From Xanthobacter sp. NM-59 (lineage in GTDB: Bacteria > Pseudomonadota > Alphaproteobacteria > Rhizobiales > Xanthobacteraceae): a stretch of DNA of 64,000 bases. This document shows positions 1-8,492 of the stretch, in pieces (within the stretch, counting starts at the first letter, position 1; each line of letters opens with the position of its first letter). Both the position numbers and the translations under genes were made by a program. The notes below the pieces were generated by a model. That model was not told the DNA's origin and did not search any database. It worked only from the letters and a program-made list of their open reading frames with translations. Location: assembly GCF_021401125.1 (NCBI RefSeq), contig NZ_JACBFQ010000011.1, positions 1 through 64,000 on the forward strand. Reading direction: 5' to 3'.

Positions 1-202
1 CTCGAAACAACGAACACCCGGCAGGGGACGACCGCTTCCGGAAATTCTCGGATAGCGGTCGGCTGCCGCTTACCCTTGTTTCAGCGCCCGGCACCCCGCC
101 GAGCCGGTTCACCGGATAGCGTCGCGGAGCCTACTCGACCCGCATGAAGCCAGCAAGACGCCGCGATGGGGGTGGGCGAGCTCTTTTTGTTCGCCTGCCG
201 GA

Positions 203-400
203 TCAAAAATCACTGGCGATACCGCCCACTTCCCAGTCACCGTAGCGCACGGGCTCTGGCCCCTTGCGCCCGTTGATCTCCTTCGGCAGCTCCCTGCGTT
301 CGGCGTCGGTGGCGGCGCGGCGGGTCTCGGCTTCCGCAAGGGCGCGCTTGGCCGCGTCGCTCAGGGGCTTGCGGGGCGCTTCAGGGGTCTCGTCGGCCAT
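203..400 (-). CDS. DUF1674 / SDHAF4-like succinate dehydrogenase assembly factor
   Basis: Protein of 65 residues. The C-terminal half carries the family signature, with RKGPEPVRYGDWEVGGIASDF-type residues (about 45-65) closely matching the DUF1674 consensus. The family is related to mitochondrial SDHAF4, which protects and helps flavinate the succinate dehydrogenase flavoprotein; that role here is inferred from the family. The N-terminal half is charged and probably disordered. The gene diverges from secB across a 131-bp gap that must hold both promoters. The ATG at 398-400 is the only start giving the usual short length. Confidence 0.85.
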   Translation of the reverse strand: MADETPEAPRKPLSDAAKRALAEAETRRAATDAERRELPKEINGRKGPEPVRYGDWEVGGIASDF

Positions 401-531
401 CGGTCTTCTCCTTGATCGGCGCTGCGCGCGGGTGCGGCGCCCTCAGCCTTGCACGGCGGCTGTAAAGCGTGGTAGCGGACCGCGCGCCTTCGGGCTCACT
501 CTATCAAAGCCTTCAACATATGGAGATGCGC

Positions 532-1014
532 ATGGCGACGCAGAATGGCGGCCCCACCCAGAACCCGGCGCCGTCGCTGAACGTGCTCGCGCAGTACACC
601 AAGGATTTCTCGTTCGAGAATCCCAATGCGCCGCGCTCCCTCGCCGCTCCTCCGGCCCAGCCCGATGTGAACATCCAGATCCAGGTCAATGCCAAGCCCG
701 GTGGCAATGGCGACTTCGAGGTGGAGCTCAAGATTGAGGGCGGTGCCAAGGTCGGTGCCGACACGCTGTTCGCGTTCGAGCTGAACTATGCCGGCGTGTT
801 CCGTGTGCAGGGCATTCCCGAGCAGAGCCTGCAGCCGGTGGTGCTCATCGAGTGCCCGCGCATCCTCTTCCCGTTCGCCCGGCAGATCATCGCCGACGCG
901 GTGCGCAATGGCGGCTTCCCGCCCCTGATGATCGACCCGGTGGACTTCGCCGCCCTCTATCAGCAGCGCATGCAGGCCGAGGCGCAGAAGCTCTCGACCT
1001 CCGGTCAGGCCTGA
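532..1014 (+). CDS. secB: Protein-export chaperone SecB
   Basis: Protein of 160 residues, the usual alphaproteobacterial SecB length. It starts MATQNGG and has typical SecB stretches: LAQYTKDFSFENPNAP near residue 18, YAGVFRV near 80-90, CPRILFPFARQII near 108, and GGFPPLMIDPVDFAALY near 130. SecB is a tetrameric cytosolic chaperone that keeps preproteins unfolded and hands them to SecA. I chose the ATG at 532 because a GGAG at 522-525 lies 6 nt upstream; upstream in-frame ATGs at 520 and 526 have no comparable site. In many alphaproteobacteria secB is followed by dnaQ; here a two-component system follows. Confidence 0.95.
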   Translation: MATQNGGPTQNPAPSLNVLAQYTKDFSFENPNAPRSLAAPPAQPDVNIQIQVNAKPGGNGDFEVELKIEGGAKVGADTLFAFELNYAGVFRVQGIPEQSLQPVVLIECPRILFPFARQIIADAVRNGGFPPLMIDPVDFAALYQQRMQAEAQKLSTSGQA

Positions 1015-1141
1015 GTCCAAGCCTGAGCCTTGCCACGCGCTGTGCCCGGGCGGCTTGACGTCGGCGGGCACTGCTTCCACGCTGTCGTTCTGGGCCGGCG
1101 CCCGGAACGGCGCGTGACGCCGTTTCAAAGGCGCGGCCGTC

Positions 1142-2773
1142 GTGGAGCCGCGCCTTCGTTTCATGCCGCGCCGACGTTTCATGGGGTCCATCCGCTTCAA
1201 GCTCGGAGCGCTCATCGCCGCCGTCGCGACCTTCGCGGTTCTGGCGGCGGCCGGCGTCGTGCTGGCCGTGGGCGCCACCGACCAGGCGCTTGAAGCCGCC
1301 ATCGCCGCCCAGAGGCGGCTCGATCTGCTCACCGAGGCATCCGCCCGCCTGTCCGAGTTCGGCATCACCGCCGTGGCCGATGCCAGCCACCCCACGGCCG
1401 ACCGCGACCGCGTGTCGAGTGCCCGTGACCGGGTGGTCTCGGTGTTGGATACCGTGGCCTCCGAATCGCCCGAGGACCTGTCCGCGGCAGAGGTGACGAC
1501 CCAGGGGCGGGCCCGGCTCATGGCCCATCTGAAGGCGGATTTCGCGGTGCTCGACCGGCAGATCGGCCTCGCCCTCTCCCATCGTGATCCGGTGCGGCGT
1601 TCCGATGCCGTGCGCGGTGCCCTCAACGCCTTCGCCGCCTCCGCCGGCCCTCTGCTCTCGGTGCTGGTGGAAAGCGAGCGCCGGGGGGTGGTGAATGCCC
1701 GCGAGGAGGCGCGCGCTCTGTCCACGCGCCTGCGCCTAGGCGCCATCGGCCTCTCGGTGCTGGTGCTGGCGGCGGCATTGATGCTGCATCGCACCCTGGC
1801 CCGCCCCCTGCTCGACCGGCTGCGGCAGATCGACAAGGCGGCGGGCGCGATCGGCTCCGGCGTGCTGGACACGCGCCTCGCCATCGGCTCGCGGGACGAG
1901 CTGGGCCTGCTGATGGCGAAGTTCAACCGCATGGCCGAGCGGCTGGCGCGCCGCGCCCGCAAGGTGGCGGACGACCGGGCGGTGCTGGAGCGCACCATTG
2001 CGGAGCGCACCGCCGACCTCACCGCCGCCAATGCTCGCCTTGCCGCCATCGATGCCTCGCGGCGGCGTTTCTTCACCGATGTGAGCCATGAGCTGCGCAC
2101 GCCGCTGACGGTCATCATCGGGGAATGCGACGTAACCCAGCGAGCGGCCTCGATTCCCGAGGATCTCACCCGCAGCGTGCTGGCCACCATCCGCAAGCGC
2201 GCGGCGCGGCTGCACCGGCGGGTGGAGGACCTGCTGCGGGTGGCGCGCTCCGAAAGCGGCGAGATCGAGCTGGTGTTCCAGGATGTGCCGCTGCGCCCGC
2301 TGCTGGAAGAGGCCGCCCTCAGCTTCGAGGTGCCGGCCCGCCGCCAGCGGGTGCAGCTGGCCCTGGAGGCGGAGGAGCCGGGTCCCCTGGTGCATGCGGA
2401 TCGCGAATGGCTGCGCCAGGTGGTGGAAGGGCTCATGGACAATGCGCTCCGCCACGGCGCGCCCCTGACCCGCATCACCGTGCGCCAGAGCCGTGAGGCG
2501 GACGGCGTGCGCATCGTGGTGGAGGATGATGGGCGCGGCGTCGCCCCGGAGCAGCGGGCCGGGCTGTTCGAGCGGTTCGCGCGCGGATCCAGTGAGCATT
2601 CCGGCTTCGGCATCGGCCTTGCTCTTGCGGAATGGGTGGTGAGGCAGCACGGTGGGCGCATCACTTTGGAAGACAATATCGGCGGGGGCGGTTCGCGCGC
2701 GGGTCTGCGCGCCGTGATCATGCTGCCGCTGCCCGACGCGGAACGCCGCGCGGGCGAAGAGGAGACGCCATGA
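1142..2773 (+). CDS. Membrane sensor histidine kinase (HAMP-HisKA-HATPase)
   Basis: Protein of 543 residues. An N-terminal transmembrane segment (about 20-45) and a second (about 197-217) bracket a periplasmic region of roughly 150 residues rich in helices. A HAMP linker follows (about 217-270), then the HisKA motif SHELRTPLTVI with phospho-acceptor His316. The ATPase domain has an N box (DNALRHGAP), a G1 box (EDDGRGVAP) and a G2 box (GFGIGLALAEWVV). The gene overlaps the response regulator by 4 bp, so the two form one unit. The start is uncertain: GTG at 1142, ATG at 1163 and ATG at 1181 are all possible and none has a clear Shine-Dalgarno site. The ligand is unknown. Its place directly upstream of pqqA suggests, but does not show, control of PQQ or methanol metabolism. 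Confidence 0.88.
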   Translation: MEPRLRFMPRRRFMGSIRFKLGALIAAVATFAVLAAAGVVLAVGATDQALEAAIAAQRRLDLLTEASARLSEFGITAVADASHPTADRDRVSSARDRVVSVLDTVASESPEDLSAAEVTTQGRARLMAHLKADFAVLDRQIGLALSHRDPVRRSDAVRGALNAFAASAGPLLSVLVESERRGVVNAREEARALSTRLRLGAIGLSVLVLAAALMLHRTLARPLLDRLRQIDKAAGAIGSGVLDTRLAIGSRDELGLLMAKFNRMAERLARRARKVADDRAVLERTIAERTADLTAANARLAAIDASRRRFFTDVSHELRTPLTVIIGECDVTQRAASIPEDLTRSVLATIRKRAARLHRRVEDLLRVARSESGEIELVFQDVPLRPLLEEAALSFEVPARRQRVQLALEAEEPGPLVHADREWLRQVVEGLMDNALRHGAPLTRITVRQSREADGVRIVVEDDGRGVAPEQRAGLFERFARGSSEHSGFGIGLALAEWVVRQHGGRITLEDNIGGGGSRAGLRAVIMLPLPDAERRAGEEETP

Positions 2774-3471
2774 ACATCCTGGTGGTGGAGGACGACAGCG
2801 ATATCGGTGCCATGCTGAGCCGAGGGCTCAACGCCGAGGGCTTCGACGTGGAGGTGGCCACCAGCGCCGAGGCCGCGCTGGGAGCCGCCCGAGCCTGCAA
2901 TCCCTGCGCGGTGGTGCTGGATATCATGCTGCCGGATGGCTCGGGCATTGATGTGTGCCGGGCCCTGCGTCAGGCCGGGCATTCAGGCCCCATCCTGTTC
3001 CTGAGCGCCAAGGACGAGGTGGCCGACCGGGCCGAGGGCCTGGGCGCGGGCGCGGACGACTACATCGTGAAGCCGTTCGAGTTTGACGAGCTGGTGGCGC
3101 GGCTGCGCGCCCACCTCATGCACCGTCTCGGCGGCGCGCAGGACAAGCGCCTCAATGCCGGCCGCCTGGTGCTGGACCTGTCCACCCGCCAGGTTCTGTT
3201 CGGCGAGATCCATGTGCGTCTCACCGAGCGGGAGGCCGACCTTCTGGGATTGCTGATGGCGACCCCGAACCGGCCGGTGGCGCGCGGCGACATCTTCGAT
3301 CGCCTGTGGGCGAGCCAAGGCGGCGCTTCCCTCAATGTGGTGGACGTCTATGTGGGCTATCTGCGGAACAAGCTGGCGCCGGTGAGCCGGGCCGGCGGGC
3401 CCCAGGTGGCCACCGTGCGCGGCCGCGGCTTCATGCTGGATCTCGCCGGAACGGGCACCGGCCCGCATTGA
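2770..3471 (+). CDS. OmpR/PhoB-family response regulator
   Basis: Protein of 233 residues. The receiver domain (1-120) has acidic residues EDD at 7-9, phospho-acceptor Asp51 in VVLDIMLP, and the conserved Lys in VKPFEF near 104. The winged-helix DNA-binding domain (about 135-228) includes LTEREADLLGLL and ends in the TVRGRGFML signature. The ATG at 2770 overlaps the kinase stop codon. It is the cognate partner of the upstream kinase. The next gene is pqqA, about 255 bp downstream, behind an AT-richer leader with inverted repeats that could be targets of this regulator (inference). Confidence 0.92.
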   Translation: MNILVVEDDSDIGAMLSRGLNAEGFDVEVATSAEAALGAARACNPCAVVLDIMLPDGSGIDVCRALRQAGHSGPILFLSAKDEVADRAEGLGAGADDYIVKPFEFDELVARLRAHLMHRLGGAQDKRLNAGRLVLDLSTRQVLFGEIHVRLTEREADLLGLLMATPNRPVARGDIFDRLWASQGGASLNVVDVYVGYLRNKLAPVSRAGGPQVATVRGRGFMLDLAGTGTGPH

Positions 3472-3635
3472 TCCCCCGGTGCGTCTGCTGCGGCCTTGTT
3501 GCCCGAATGGTGCGGTTTCGGCTGAATTGTGCAGTGCCGCAAAAGCTGTTTCACGGCTGTGGTGCGCTTTTTTCCCGAACGTCAGGCGAAAAATCCACTT
3601 GCGTGGCGGACGAGGCGTGCCAATATTTGGTCTGA

Positions 3636-3687
3636 CTGTAGTGTATCTGCATTACAGTTTGGTTCTTATGATTTTCTTATGAAAATC
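3636..3687 (+). promoter_or_regulatory. Two inverted repeats in the pqqA upstream region
   Basis: The region from 3560 to 3725 is clearly AT-richer than its surroundings. Two dyads stand out: CTGTAGTG (3636-3643) facing CATTACAG (3650-3657), 7 of 8 positions symmetric; and a perfect 7-bp dyad GATTTTC/GAAAATC (3670-3676 and 3681-3687) around TTAT, ending 38 bp before pqqA. They may be operator or transcript-hairpin elements. No particular regulator can be assigned from sequence alone. Confidence 0.4.
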
Positions 3688-3725
3688 TGGAACTCAATAC
3701 GAACTCAGCATGAGGAGGAATTGAG

Positions 3726-3803
3726 ATGCGTTGGCAGAAGCCTCAGGTGTGCGAAGTCTGCGTTGGCATGGAAGTCACTGCCTATCTGCCGGCCGACTTC
3801 TGA
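3726..3803 (+). CDS. pqqA: PQQ precursor peptide PqqA
   Basis: A 25-residue peptide starting MRWQKPQVCEVCVGMEV. PqqA is the ribosomal precursor whose Glu and Tyr side chains are cross-linked to form PQQ. Here Glu16 and Tyr20 (E-V-T-A-Y) have the required E-x3-Y spacing. The start has a strong AGGAGG at 3713-3718, 7 nt upstream. It is the first gene of the pqq cluster and lies 162 bp before pqqB. The two Cys residues (9 and 12) are within the range of the family. Confidence 0.95.
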   Translation: MRWQKPQVCEVCVGMEVTAYLPADF

Positions 3804-3812
3804 AGCCGGGTG

Positions 3813-3833
3813 CCGGCTCCATGTGAGAGCCGG
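3813..3833 (+). terminator. Attenuator-like hairpin between pqqA and pqqB
   Basis: A 7-bp perfect stem CCGGCTC/GAGCCGG with a 7-nt loop starts 10 nt after the pqqA stop. There is no T-tract. In other bacteria pqqA transcript exceeds the rest of the operon, so a partial terminator or 3'-end stabiliser here is plausible. Confidence 0.4.
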
Positions 3834-3965
3834 GCTCGGGAGGTCCGCGCGGCGTCGGGGCGTGTCGTTCCCGGCGCTGATCGAAGATCTCGATCTGGTC
3901 TGATCCCCGCGCGGGCTTGCATCCGGGAACGGGCGGGCAGCGCAGCAAGGGCGACACCCTTCATC

Positions 3966-4865
3966 ATGCAAGCCATCGTTCTCGGCTCTGCGGCCGGCGG
4001 CGGTGTTCCCCAGTGGAACTGCCGCTGCCCCGTCTGCAGCCTTGCCTGGGCGGGTGATCCGAGGGTCGCTCCTCGCACCCAATCGTCATTGGCCGTGTCC
4101 GGAGACGGCGTCCATTGGCTGTTGCTGAACGCATCCCCGGACCTGAGGGCGCAGATCGCGGCCACCCGGGCGCTGCATCCGCGGCTGGGCGAGCGGCATT
4201 CGCCCATTTCCGCCGTGGTGGTCACCAATGGCGATGTGGATCACATCGCCGGCCTGCTCACTTTACGTGAATCGCAGCCCTTCACCCTGTTCGGCACGGT
4301 GGAAACGCTCGCCATGGTGAGCGGCAACCCGGTGTTCTCGGTGGTCAACGAGGCGTTCGTGCCCCGCAATACTGTGGTGCTGGGCGAGCCGTTCTCGCCT
4401 TTGCCCGAGTTGACGCTGGAACTGTTTGCGGTGCCTGGCAAGGTGCCCCTGTGGCAGGAGGATGAGCGGCTCGTCATCGGCGCCGAAACCGGCGGCACGG
4501 TGGGGGTCACCATTACATCCGGCGACAAGCGGCTGGTCTATATTCCGGGCTGTGCCGCCATCACCGACACGGTGCGCGAGCGCATCGCTGGAGCAGACCT
4601 CGTCCTGTTCGACGGCACGCTTTACCGCGACGACGAAATGATTTCCGCCGGTACCGGCGTCAAGACGGGTGCGCGCATGGGCCACCTCTCCATGTCCGGC
4701 GCTGACGGCACCATTGCCCTGCTGGCGGACGTCCCCGCCGCGCGGCGGGTGTTCATCCACATCAACAACACCAATCCGGCGCTGATCGAGGATTCTCCCG
4801 AGCGCCAGGCGGTGGAGGCGGCGGGCTGGCTCGTCGCCCGCGATGGAATGGAGTTCGCGCTGTGA
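3966..4865 (+). CDS. pqqB: PQQ biosynthesis protein PqqB
   Basis: Protein of 299 residues with a metallo-beta-lactamase fold. It starts MQAIVLGSAAGGGVPQWNC, the typical PqqB N-terminus, followed by the CRCPVC metal-site region. The TNGDVDHIAGLL stretch near 80 is the family version of the metal-binding loop. PqqB has been proposed to hydroxylate the tyrosine-derived part of the cross-linked PqqA intermediate. I chose the ATG at 3966 rather than upstream in-frame codons because it gives the conserved N-terminus. It overlaps pqqC by 4 bp. Confidence 0.95.
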   Translation: MQAIVLGSAAGGGVPQWNCRCPVCSLAWAGDPRVAPRTQSSLAVSGDGVHWLLLNASPDLRAQIAATRALHPRLGERHSPISAVVVTNGDVDHIAGLLTLRESQPFTLFGTVETLAMVSGNPVFSVVNEAFVPRNTVVLGEPFSPLPELTLELFAVPGKVPLWQEDERLVIGAETGGTVGVTITSGDKRLVYIPGCAAITDTVRERIAGADLVLFDGTLYRDDEMISAGTGVKTGARMGHLSMSGADGTIALLADVPAARRVFIHINNTNPALIEDSPERQAVEAAGWLVARDGMEFAL

Positions 4866-5653
4866 CCGTGCATCTCGACATCAATCGCGAGCCGCTGCCC
4901 GCACCCAGTGATGCCCCCTATACGCCCGAGGGGCTGGAAGCGGCCCTGCGCGCGGTGGGCGCGCGGCGCTATCACAATCTGCACCCCTTCCATAAGCTCC
5001 TGCATTCCGGCCAGCTCAATCAGGATCAGGTGCGGGCCTGGGCGCTGAACCGCTATTGCTACCAGTCCGCCATTCCGCGCAAGGATGCGGCCCTGATGAG
5101 CCGCTGCGAGGATCGCGAGCTGCGCCGCGAATGGCTGCACCGCATCACCGACCATGACGGCTATGGCGAGGATCTGGGCGGCATCGAGCGCTGGCTGGTG
5201 CTGACCGATGGGCTCGGTCTCGACCGTGATTATGTGATCTCCAAGGACGGCGCGCTGCCGGCAACCAAGTTCGCGGTGGAAGCCTACGTGCGCTTCGTGG
5301 CCGACCACGGGTTGCTGGAGGCGGTCGCCTCCTCGCTCACCGAGCTGTTCGCGCCGGGCATCCATGCCGAGCGTATTTCGGGCATGCTGGAGCATTACGA
5401 CTTCATCAACGAGAAGGTTGTCGCCTATTTCCGCCGCCGGCTGGACCAGGCGCCCAAGGATGCGGACTTCGCCCTGGAATATGTGAAGGCCAATGCCCGC
5501 ACGGTGGAGCAGCAGAAGGCCGTCATCCGCGCCTTGACCTTCAAGACTGAAGTCTTGTGGTCTCAGCTCGATGCCCTTTACTTCGCTTACGTGGAGCCGG
5601 GCTGGCCGGCGCCGGGCGCGTGGGTTCCCGGCGTGGGGCTCGCCGGCGCATGA
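4862..5653 (+). CDS. pqqC: Pyrroloquinoline-quinone synthase PqqC
   Basis: Protein of 263 residues, all-helical, of the TenA/heme-oxygenase-like fold. Recognisable family stretches are YHNLHPFHKLLHSG near 38, WALNRYCYQSAIPRKDA near 60, and RITDHDGYGEDLGGIERW near 95. PqqC carries out the final ring closure and eight-electron oxidation with O2 to give PQQ, without metal. It starts at a GTG (4862) overlapping the pqqB stop, so expression is translationally coupled. The C-terminal tail ([17 protein letters not shown]) is Gly/Pro rich and runs into pqqD with a 4-bp overlap. Confidence 0.96.
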   Translation: MTVHLDINREPLPAPSDAPYTPEGLEAALRAVGARRYHNLHPFHKLLHSGQLNQDQVRAWALNRYCYQSAIPRKDAALMSRCEDRELRREWLHRITDHDGYGEDLGGIERWLVLTDGLGLDRDYVISKDGALPATKFAVEAYVRFVADHGLLEAVASSLTELFAPGIHAERISGMLEHYDFINEKVVAYFRRRLDQAPKDADFALEYVKANARTVEQQKAVIRALTFKTEVLWSQLDALYFAYVEPGWPAPGAWVPGVGLAGA

Positions 5654-5925
5654 TCGCCGCCGAGACCGATGTGCCCCGCCTGCCGCGCGGGGTGAAGCTG
5701 AAATATGACGCGGTGCGCGAGCGCCATGTGCTGCTCGCCCCCGAACGGGCCTTCGACATTGATGCCATCGCGGCCGCCGTCCTGGCGCTGGTGGATGGCC
5801 AGCGCACCTGCGCCGAGATCGTGGATGCGCTCGCCCTGCAATATGACGAAAAGCGGGAGGTGATCGCCGGCGACGTGCTCGCCATGATCGGCGATCTCAT
5901 CACCCGCCGGGTGATCGAGCGATGA
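5650..5925 (+). CDS. pqqD: PQQ biosynthesis peptide chaperone PqqD
   Basis: Protein of 91 residues with the PqqD motifs [24 protein letters not shown] and the winged-helix-like segment [14 protein letters not shown]. PqqD binds PqqA and presents it to the radical SAM enzyme PqqE. The gene overlaps both pqqC and pqqE by 4 bp. It is a separate gene here, unlike the PqqCD fusions of some methylotrophs. Confidence 0.95.
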   Translation: MIAAETDVPRLPRGVKLKYDAVRERHVLLAPERAFDIDAIAAAVLALVDGQRTCAEIVDALALQYDEKREVIAGDVLAMIGDLITRRVIER

Positions 5926-7106
5926 CCGACAGCAGCCAGAACGCGTCCGTGGACGTGGTCGAGCCACAGGGCAAGCCGCGAGAGAAGCCCGCCGTGGGCC
6001 ATCCCATCGGCCTTTTGGCGGAATTGACCCATCGCTGCCCGCTGCGCTGCCCCTATTGCTCCAACCCCCTGGAGCTGGAGCGCCGCGACGCGGAGCTGGA
6101 CACCGCCACCTGGAAACGGGTGCTGAGCGAGGCGGCTGCCCTGGGCGTGCTGCACATCCACCTGTCCGGCGGCGAGCCCACGGCCCGCCCCGACCTCGTG
6201 GAACTCACCCGCCATTGCGCGGAAGAGGGGCTCTACACCAATCTCATCACCTCTGGCATCGGCCGCGCGCCGGGCATGATCGATGCGCTGTTCGATGCCG
6301 GCCTCGACCATGTGCAGCTCTCCGTGCAGGGCGCGACCGCCGAGACCGGCGACCGCATCGGCGGCTATAAGGGCGGCCATGAAGCCAAGCTCGCCTTCGC
6401 CCACAAGGTGGTGGAGCTGGGCCTGCCGCTGACGCTCAATGCAGTGATCCATCGCGGCAACATCCACGAGGTGGAAGCCATCATCGCGCTGGCCGTGGAG
6501 CTGAAGGCGAAGCGGCTGGAGGTGGCGCACACTCAATATTACGGCTGGGCCTATGCCAACCGGGCGGCGTTGATGCCGGCCCGGCCCGATGTGGATCGCT
6601 CCATCGCTCTGGTGGAAGAGGCGCGCCGGCGGCTGGAAGGCGTGCTCGTCATCGACATGGTGATCCCCGATTACTATGCGCGCTATCCCAAGCCCTGCAC
6701 CGGCGGCTGGGGCCGCAAGACGCTGAACGTGACGCCCACCGGCAAGGTGCTGCCCTGCCACGCGGCAGAGAGCATTCCGGGGCTGGAATTCTGGAATGTG
6801 CGCGAGCACGCTCTGGGCGACATCTGGCGCTCCAATCCCGCCTTCAACGCCTATCGCGGCACCGACTGGATGCCCGAGCCCTGCCGCAGCTGCGAGCGGC
6901 GGGAGATGGATTTCGGCGGCTGCCGCTGCCAGGCCATGGCGCTCCTGGGGGATGCTTCCGCAACCGACCCGGCCTGTTCCAAGTCGCCTTTCCACGCGCG
7001 CATGGAGGCCCTCGCCACGGCGGAGGCCGGCGGGGCGGCGCCCGATTACATCTATCGCACCATCGGCGGCGCGCCTGAGCCGCGCGAGGCGGAGACCCAT
7101 CTGTGA
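5922..7106 (+). CDS. pqqE: PqqA peptide cyclase, radical SAM enzyme PqqE
   Basis: Protein of 394 residues. The radical SAM motif CPLRCPYC places the cluster ligands at Cys39, Cys43 and Cys46, followed by [13 protein letters not shown]. The C-terminal SPASM region (about 255-355) has many Cys: [28 protein letters not shown] and PACSKSP. PqqE forms the Glu-Tyr carbon-carbon cross-link in PqqA. The N-terminus has an unconserved extension of about 27 residues before [13 protein letters not shown]. The stop codon overlaps the start region of the next gene. Confidence 0.96.
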   Translation: MTDSSQNASVDVVEPQGKPREKPAVGHPIGLLAELTHRCPLRCPYCSNPLELERRDAELDTATWKRVLSEAAALGVLHIHLSGGEPTARPDLVELTRHCAEEGLYTNLITSGIGRAPGMIDALFDAGLDHVQLSVQGATAETGDRIGGYKGGHEAKLAFAHKVVELGLPLTLNAVIHRGNIHEVEAIIALAVELKAKRLEVAHTQYYGWAYANRAALMPARPDVDRSIALVEEARRRLEGVLVIDMVIPDYYARYPKPCTGGWGRKTLNVTPTGKVLPCHAAESIPGLEFWNVREHALGDIWRSNPAFNAYRGTDWMPEPCRSCERREMDFGGCRCQAMALLGDASATDPACSKSPFHARMEALATAEAGGAAPDYIYRTIGGAPEPREAETHL

Positions 7107-7798
7107 TGACCCCATCCTTCCGGCCGCTTGCCCTTGCGGCCCTACTTGCCTGTGCGCTGACACTGCCCGCCCGGGCGCAAGAGGCCGCCGCCACGCCGGC
7201 CGCCGCCACGCTGCTGTTCGATACGCCGCAGCTGGAGGCGGCCCAGCCCGGGAGTACCCTGGTCTATCGCTACAGCCGCAAGGTCGCCGATCCGGAGCTG
7301 GGGCCGTCTTATGACGACACTATCAAGATCAAGGTGGAGGCGGCGGGCGCGAGCGCGCCCAAGGACGCCCGCTCGCTGACGGTGGATCTCTTCGGCCCGG
7401 AGAGGCACCGCGCGGCCGGGCCGTTCGAGGATGTGACCGGCAACCCGGTGATGATTCTCTTCCTTGAAAATCATCTGGCCGATCTGTCGGCGAAGCTCCT
7501 GGGCAATCCGCGCTACTTCAAGAACGGCATTCGCGCGGCCCTGCGCGACAAGGCGGAGGTGACGCCGGCCGACTTCACGGTGGGCGGGCGCGCCTATAAG
7601 GGCTGGCGGGTGAAGGTGGCCCCCTTCGTCGCCGACCCCAATGCCAAGAAAATGCGCGGTCTCGAAACGCTCAGCTACGAATTCGACGTGGCCCCCGATC
7701 TGCCGGGTGAGATCGTGCGCATCGCGATCACCGCCGATGCCAAAGGCGGCGGCCGCTTGTGGGAGGAGGCTCTGACCTATGATCCGCAAGGTTCTTGA
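7106..7798 (+). CDS. Exported protein of unknown function (pqq-linked)
   Basis: Protein of 230 residues that I do not recognise as a named family. It has a clear Sec signal peptide (TPSFRPLALAALLACALTLPARA, cleaved before QEAA). The mature part of about 205 residues lacks Cys and membrane segments and appears beta-rich. It reads like a soluble periplasmic protein, with conserved-looking stretches YRYSRKVADPELGPSYDDTI and GNPVMILFLENHL. It is coupled to pqqE (start ATG at 7106; GTG at 7103 possible) and overlaps the next exported protein by 20 bp. Context suggests a periplasmic role linked to PQQ enzymes or methanol oxidation; this is inference. Confidence 0.75.
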   Translation: MTPSFRPLALAALLACALTLPARAQEAAATPAAATLLFDTPQLEAAQPGSTLVYRYSRKVADPELGPSYDDTIKIKVEAAGASAPKDARSLTVDLFGPERHRAAGPFEDVTGNPVMILFLENHLADLSAKLLGNPRYFKNGIRAALRDKAEVTPADFTVGGRAYKGWRVKVAPFVADPNAKKMRGLETLSYEFDVAPDLPGEIVRIAITADAKGGGRLWEEALTYDPQGS

Positions 7799-8126
7799 GG
7801 GTGCGGTGCTGGCGCTGGCCCTGGCCGGCCCGGCCCACGCCGCGGAGGTGAACGACTATCCCACCGATGCGCGCGTCGATTATGTGATCGGCTGCATGGG
7901 CGCCAATGGCGAGACGCGGGAGGCGATGACGCGGTGCTCCTGCTCCGTAGATACCCTGGCGTCCATCCTGCCCTATGACCGCTATGTGGAAGCGGAAACC
8001 ATCCTTTCCATGCGCCAGGGCGTGGGGCGGGCGGCCACCGTGTTCCGGAATGTGAAAATGTACGATGACATTGTCGCCGACCTGCGCCGCGCCCAGGCGG
8101 AAGCCGAGGTGCGGTGCTTCAAGTGA
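7779..8126 (+). CDS. Small exported Cys-containing protein of unknown function
   Basis: Protein of 115 residues, no family recognised. The signal peptide is RKVLEGAVLALALAGPAHA (cleaved before AEVNDY). The mature protein of about 93 residues holds four Cys (39, 53, 55, 113), two in a CSC motif, suggesting disulfides or metal binding in the periplasm. It overlaps the preceding gene by 20 bp and ends the pqq unit just before a hairpin. The co-transcribed pair of exported proteins may act on or with a periplasmic quinoprotein or cytochrome (inference). Confidence 0.75.
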   Translation: MIRKVLEGAVLALALAGPAHAAEVNDYPTDARVDYVIGCMGANGETREAMTRCSCSVDTLASILPYDRYVEAETILSMRQGVGRAATVFRNVKMYDDIVADLRRAQAEAEVRCFK

Positions 8127-8131
8127 TGGCG

Positions 8132-8157
8132 GGCCTCGCGAGCCTCACTCGCGGGCC
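8132..8157 (+). terminator. Hairpin ending the pqq unit
   Basis: A GC-rich stem of GGCC-CGCGAG against CTCGCG-GGCC, with a single bulged T and a 5-nt loop, starts 5 nt after the last stop codon. Only a weak TTG-CC tail follows, so termination may be partial or Rho-assisted. Confidence 0.4.
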
Positions 8158-8492
8158 TTGCCGCTTCTGCGGCGCACAACAAGTGCTCGCGGGTGCGGCA
8201 TAGGTGATGGGTTTTCAAGCCGCGATCGCCTGTGTTAGCTTCCGCTCCCAAGAACAGACGCATGGCGCACGGGGCCATTCCTTTAAAGGAACAGAACCTC
8301 GAAGCGCACTGCAACGACAAGCGGGCAACCGCCGCGGCGTCTTGATCGGGTCCTCTTCTCCCATCCAAGGCAGTGCCATGGCCGATGATTGCCCCGCTGT
8401 TTTCACAGCACCCCTTCGCCAAGAGCCTCCGCATGGAGCCAGTGCCGCCGCGTGCTGCCCGGCCTCCCTCGCGCTGTTCGCACGGTGACATC
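8158..8492. other. Gene-free stretch upstream of fhcB
   Basis: 335 bp without a convincing gene. Several short open frames run through it, but none has a signal of coding. It probably holds the fhc promoter. I could not pick a single -35/-10 pair with confidence. Longer fhcB starts at 8373 and 8433 exist but give an N-terminus that does not look like the family. Confidence 0.5.

Noticed and set aside
496..2982. Very long open frame on the minus strand opposite secB and the histidine kinase
   Set aside because: It is antisense to well-identified genes, has Arg/Ser/Pro-rich shadow composition and no recognisable domain; long antisense frames are expected in GC-rich DNA.
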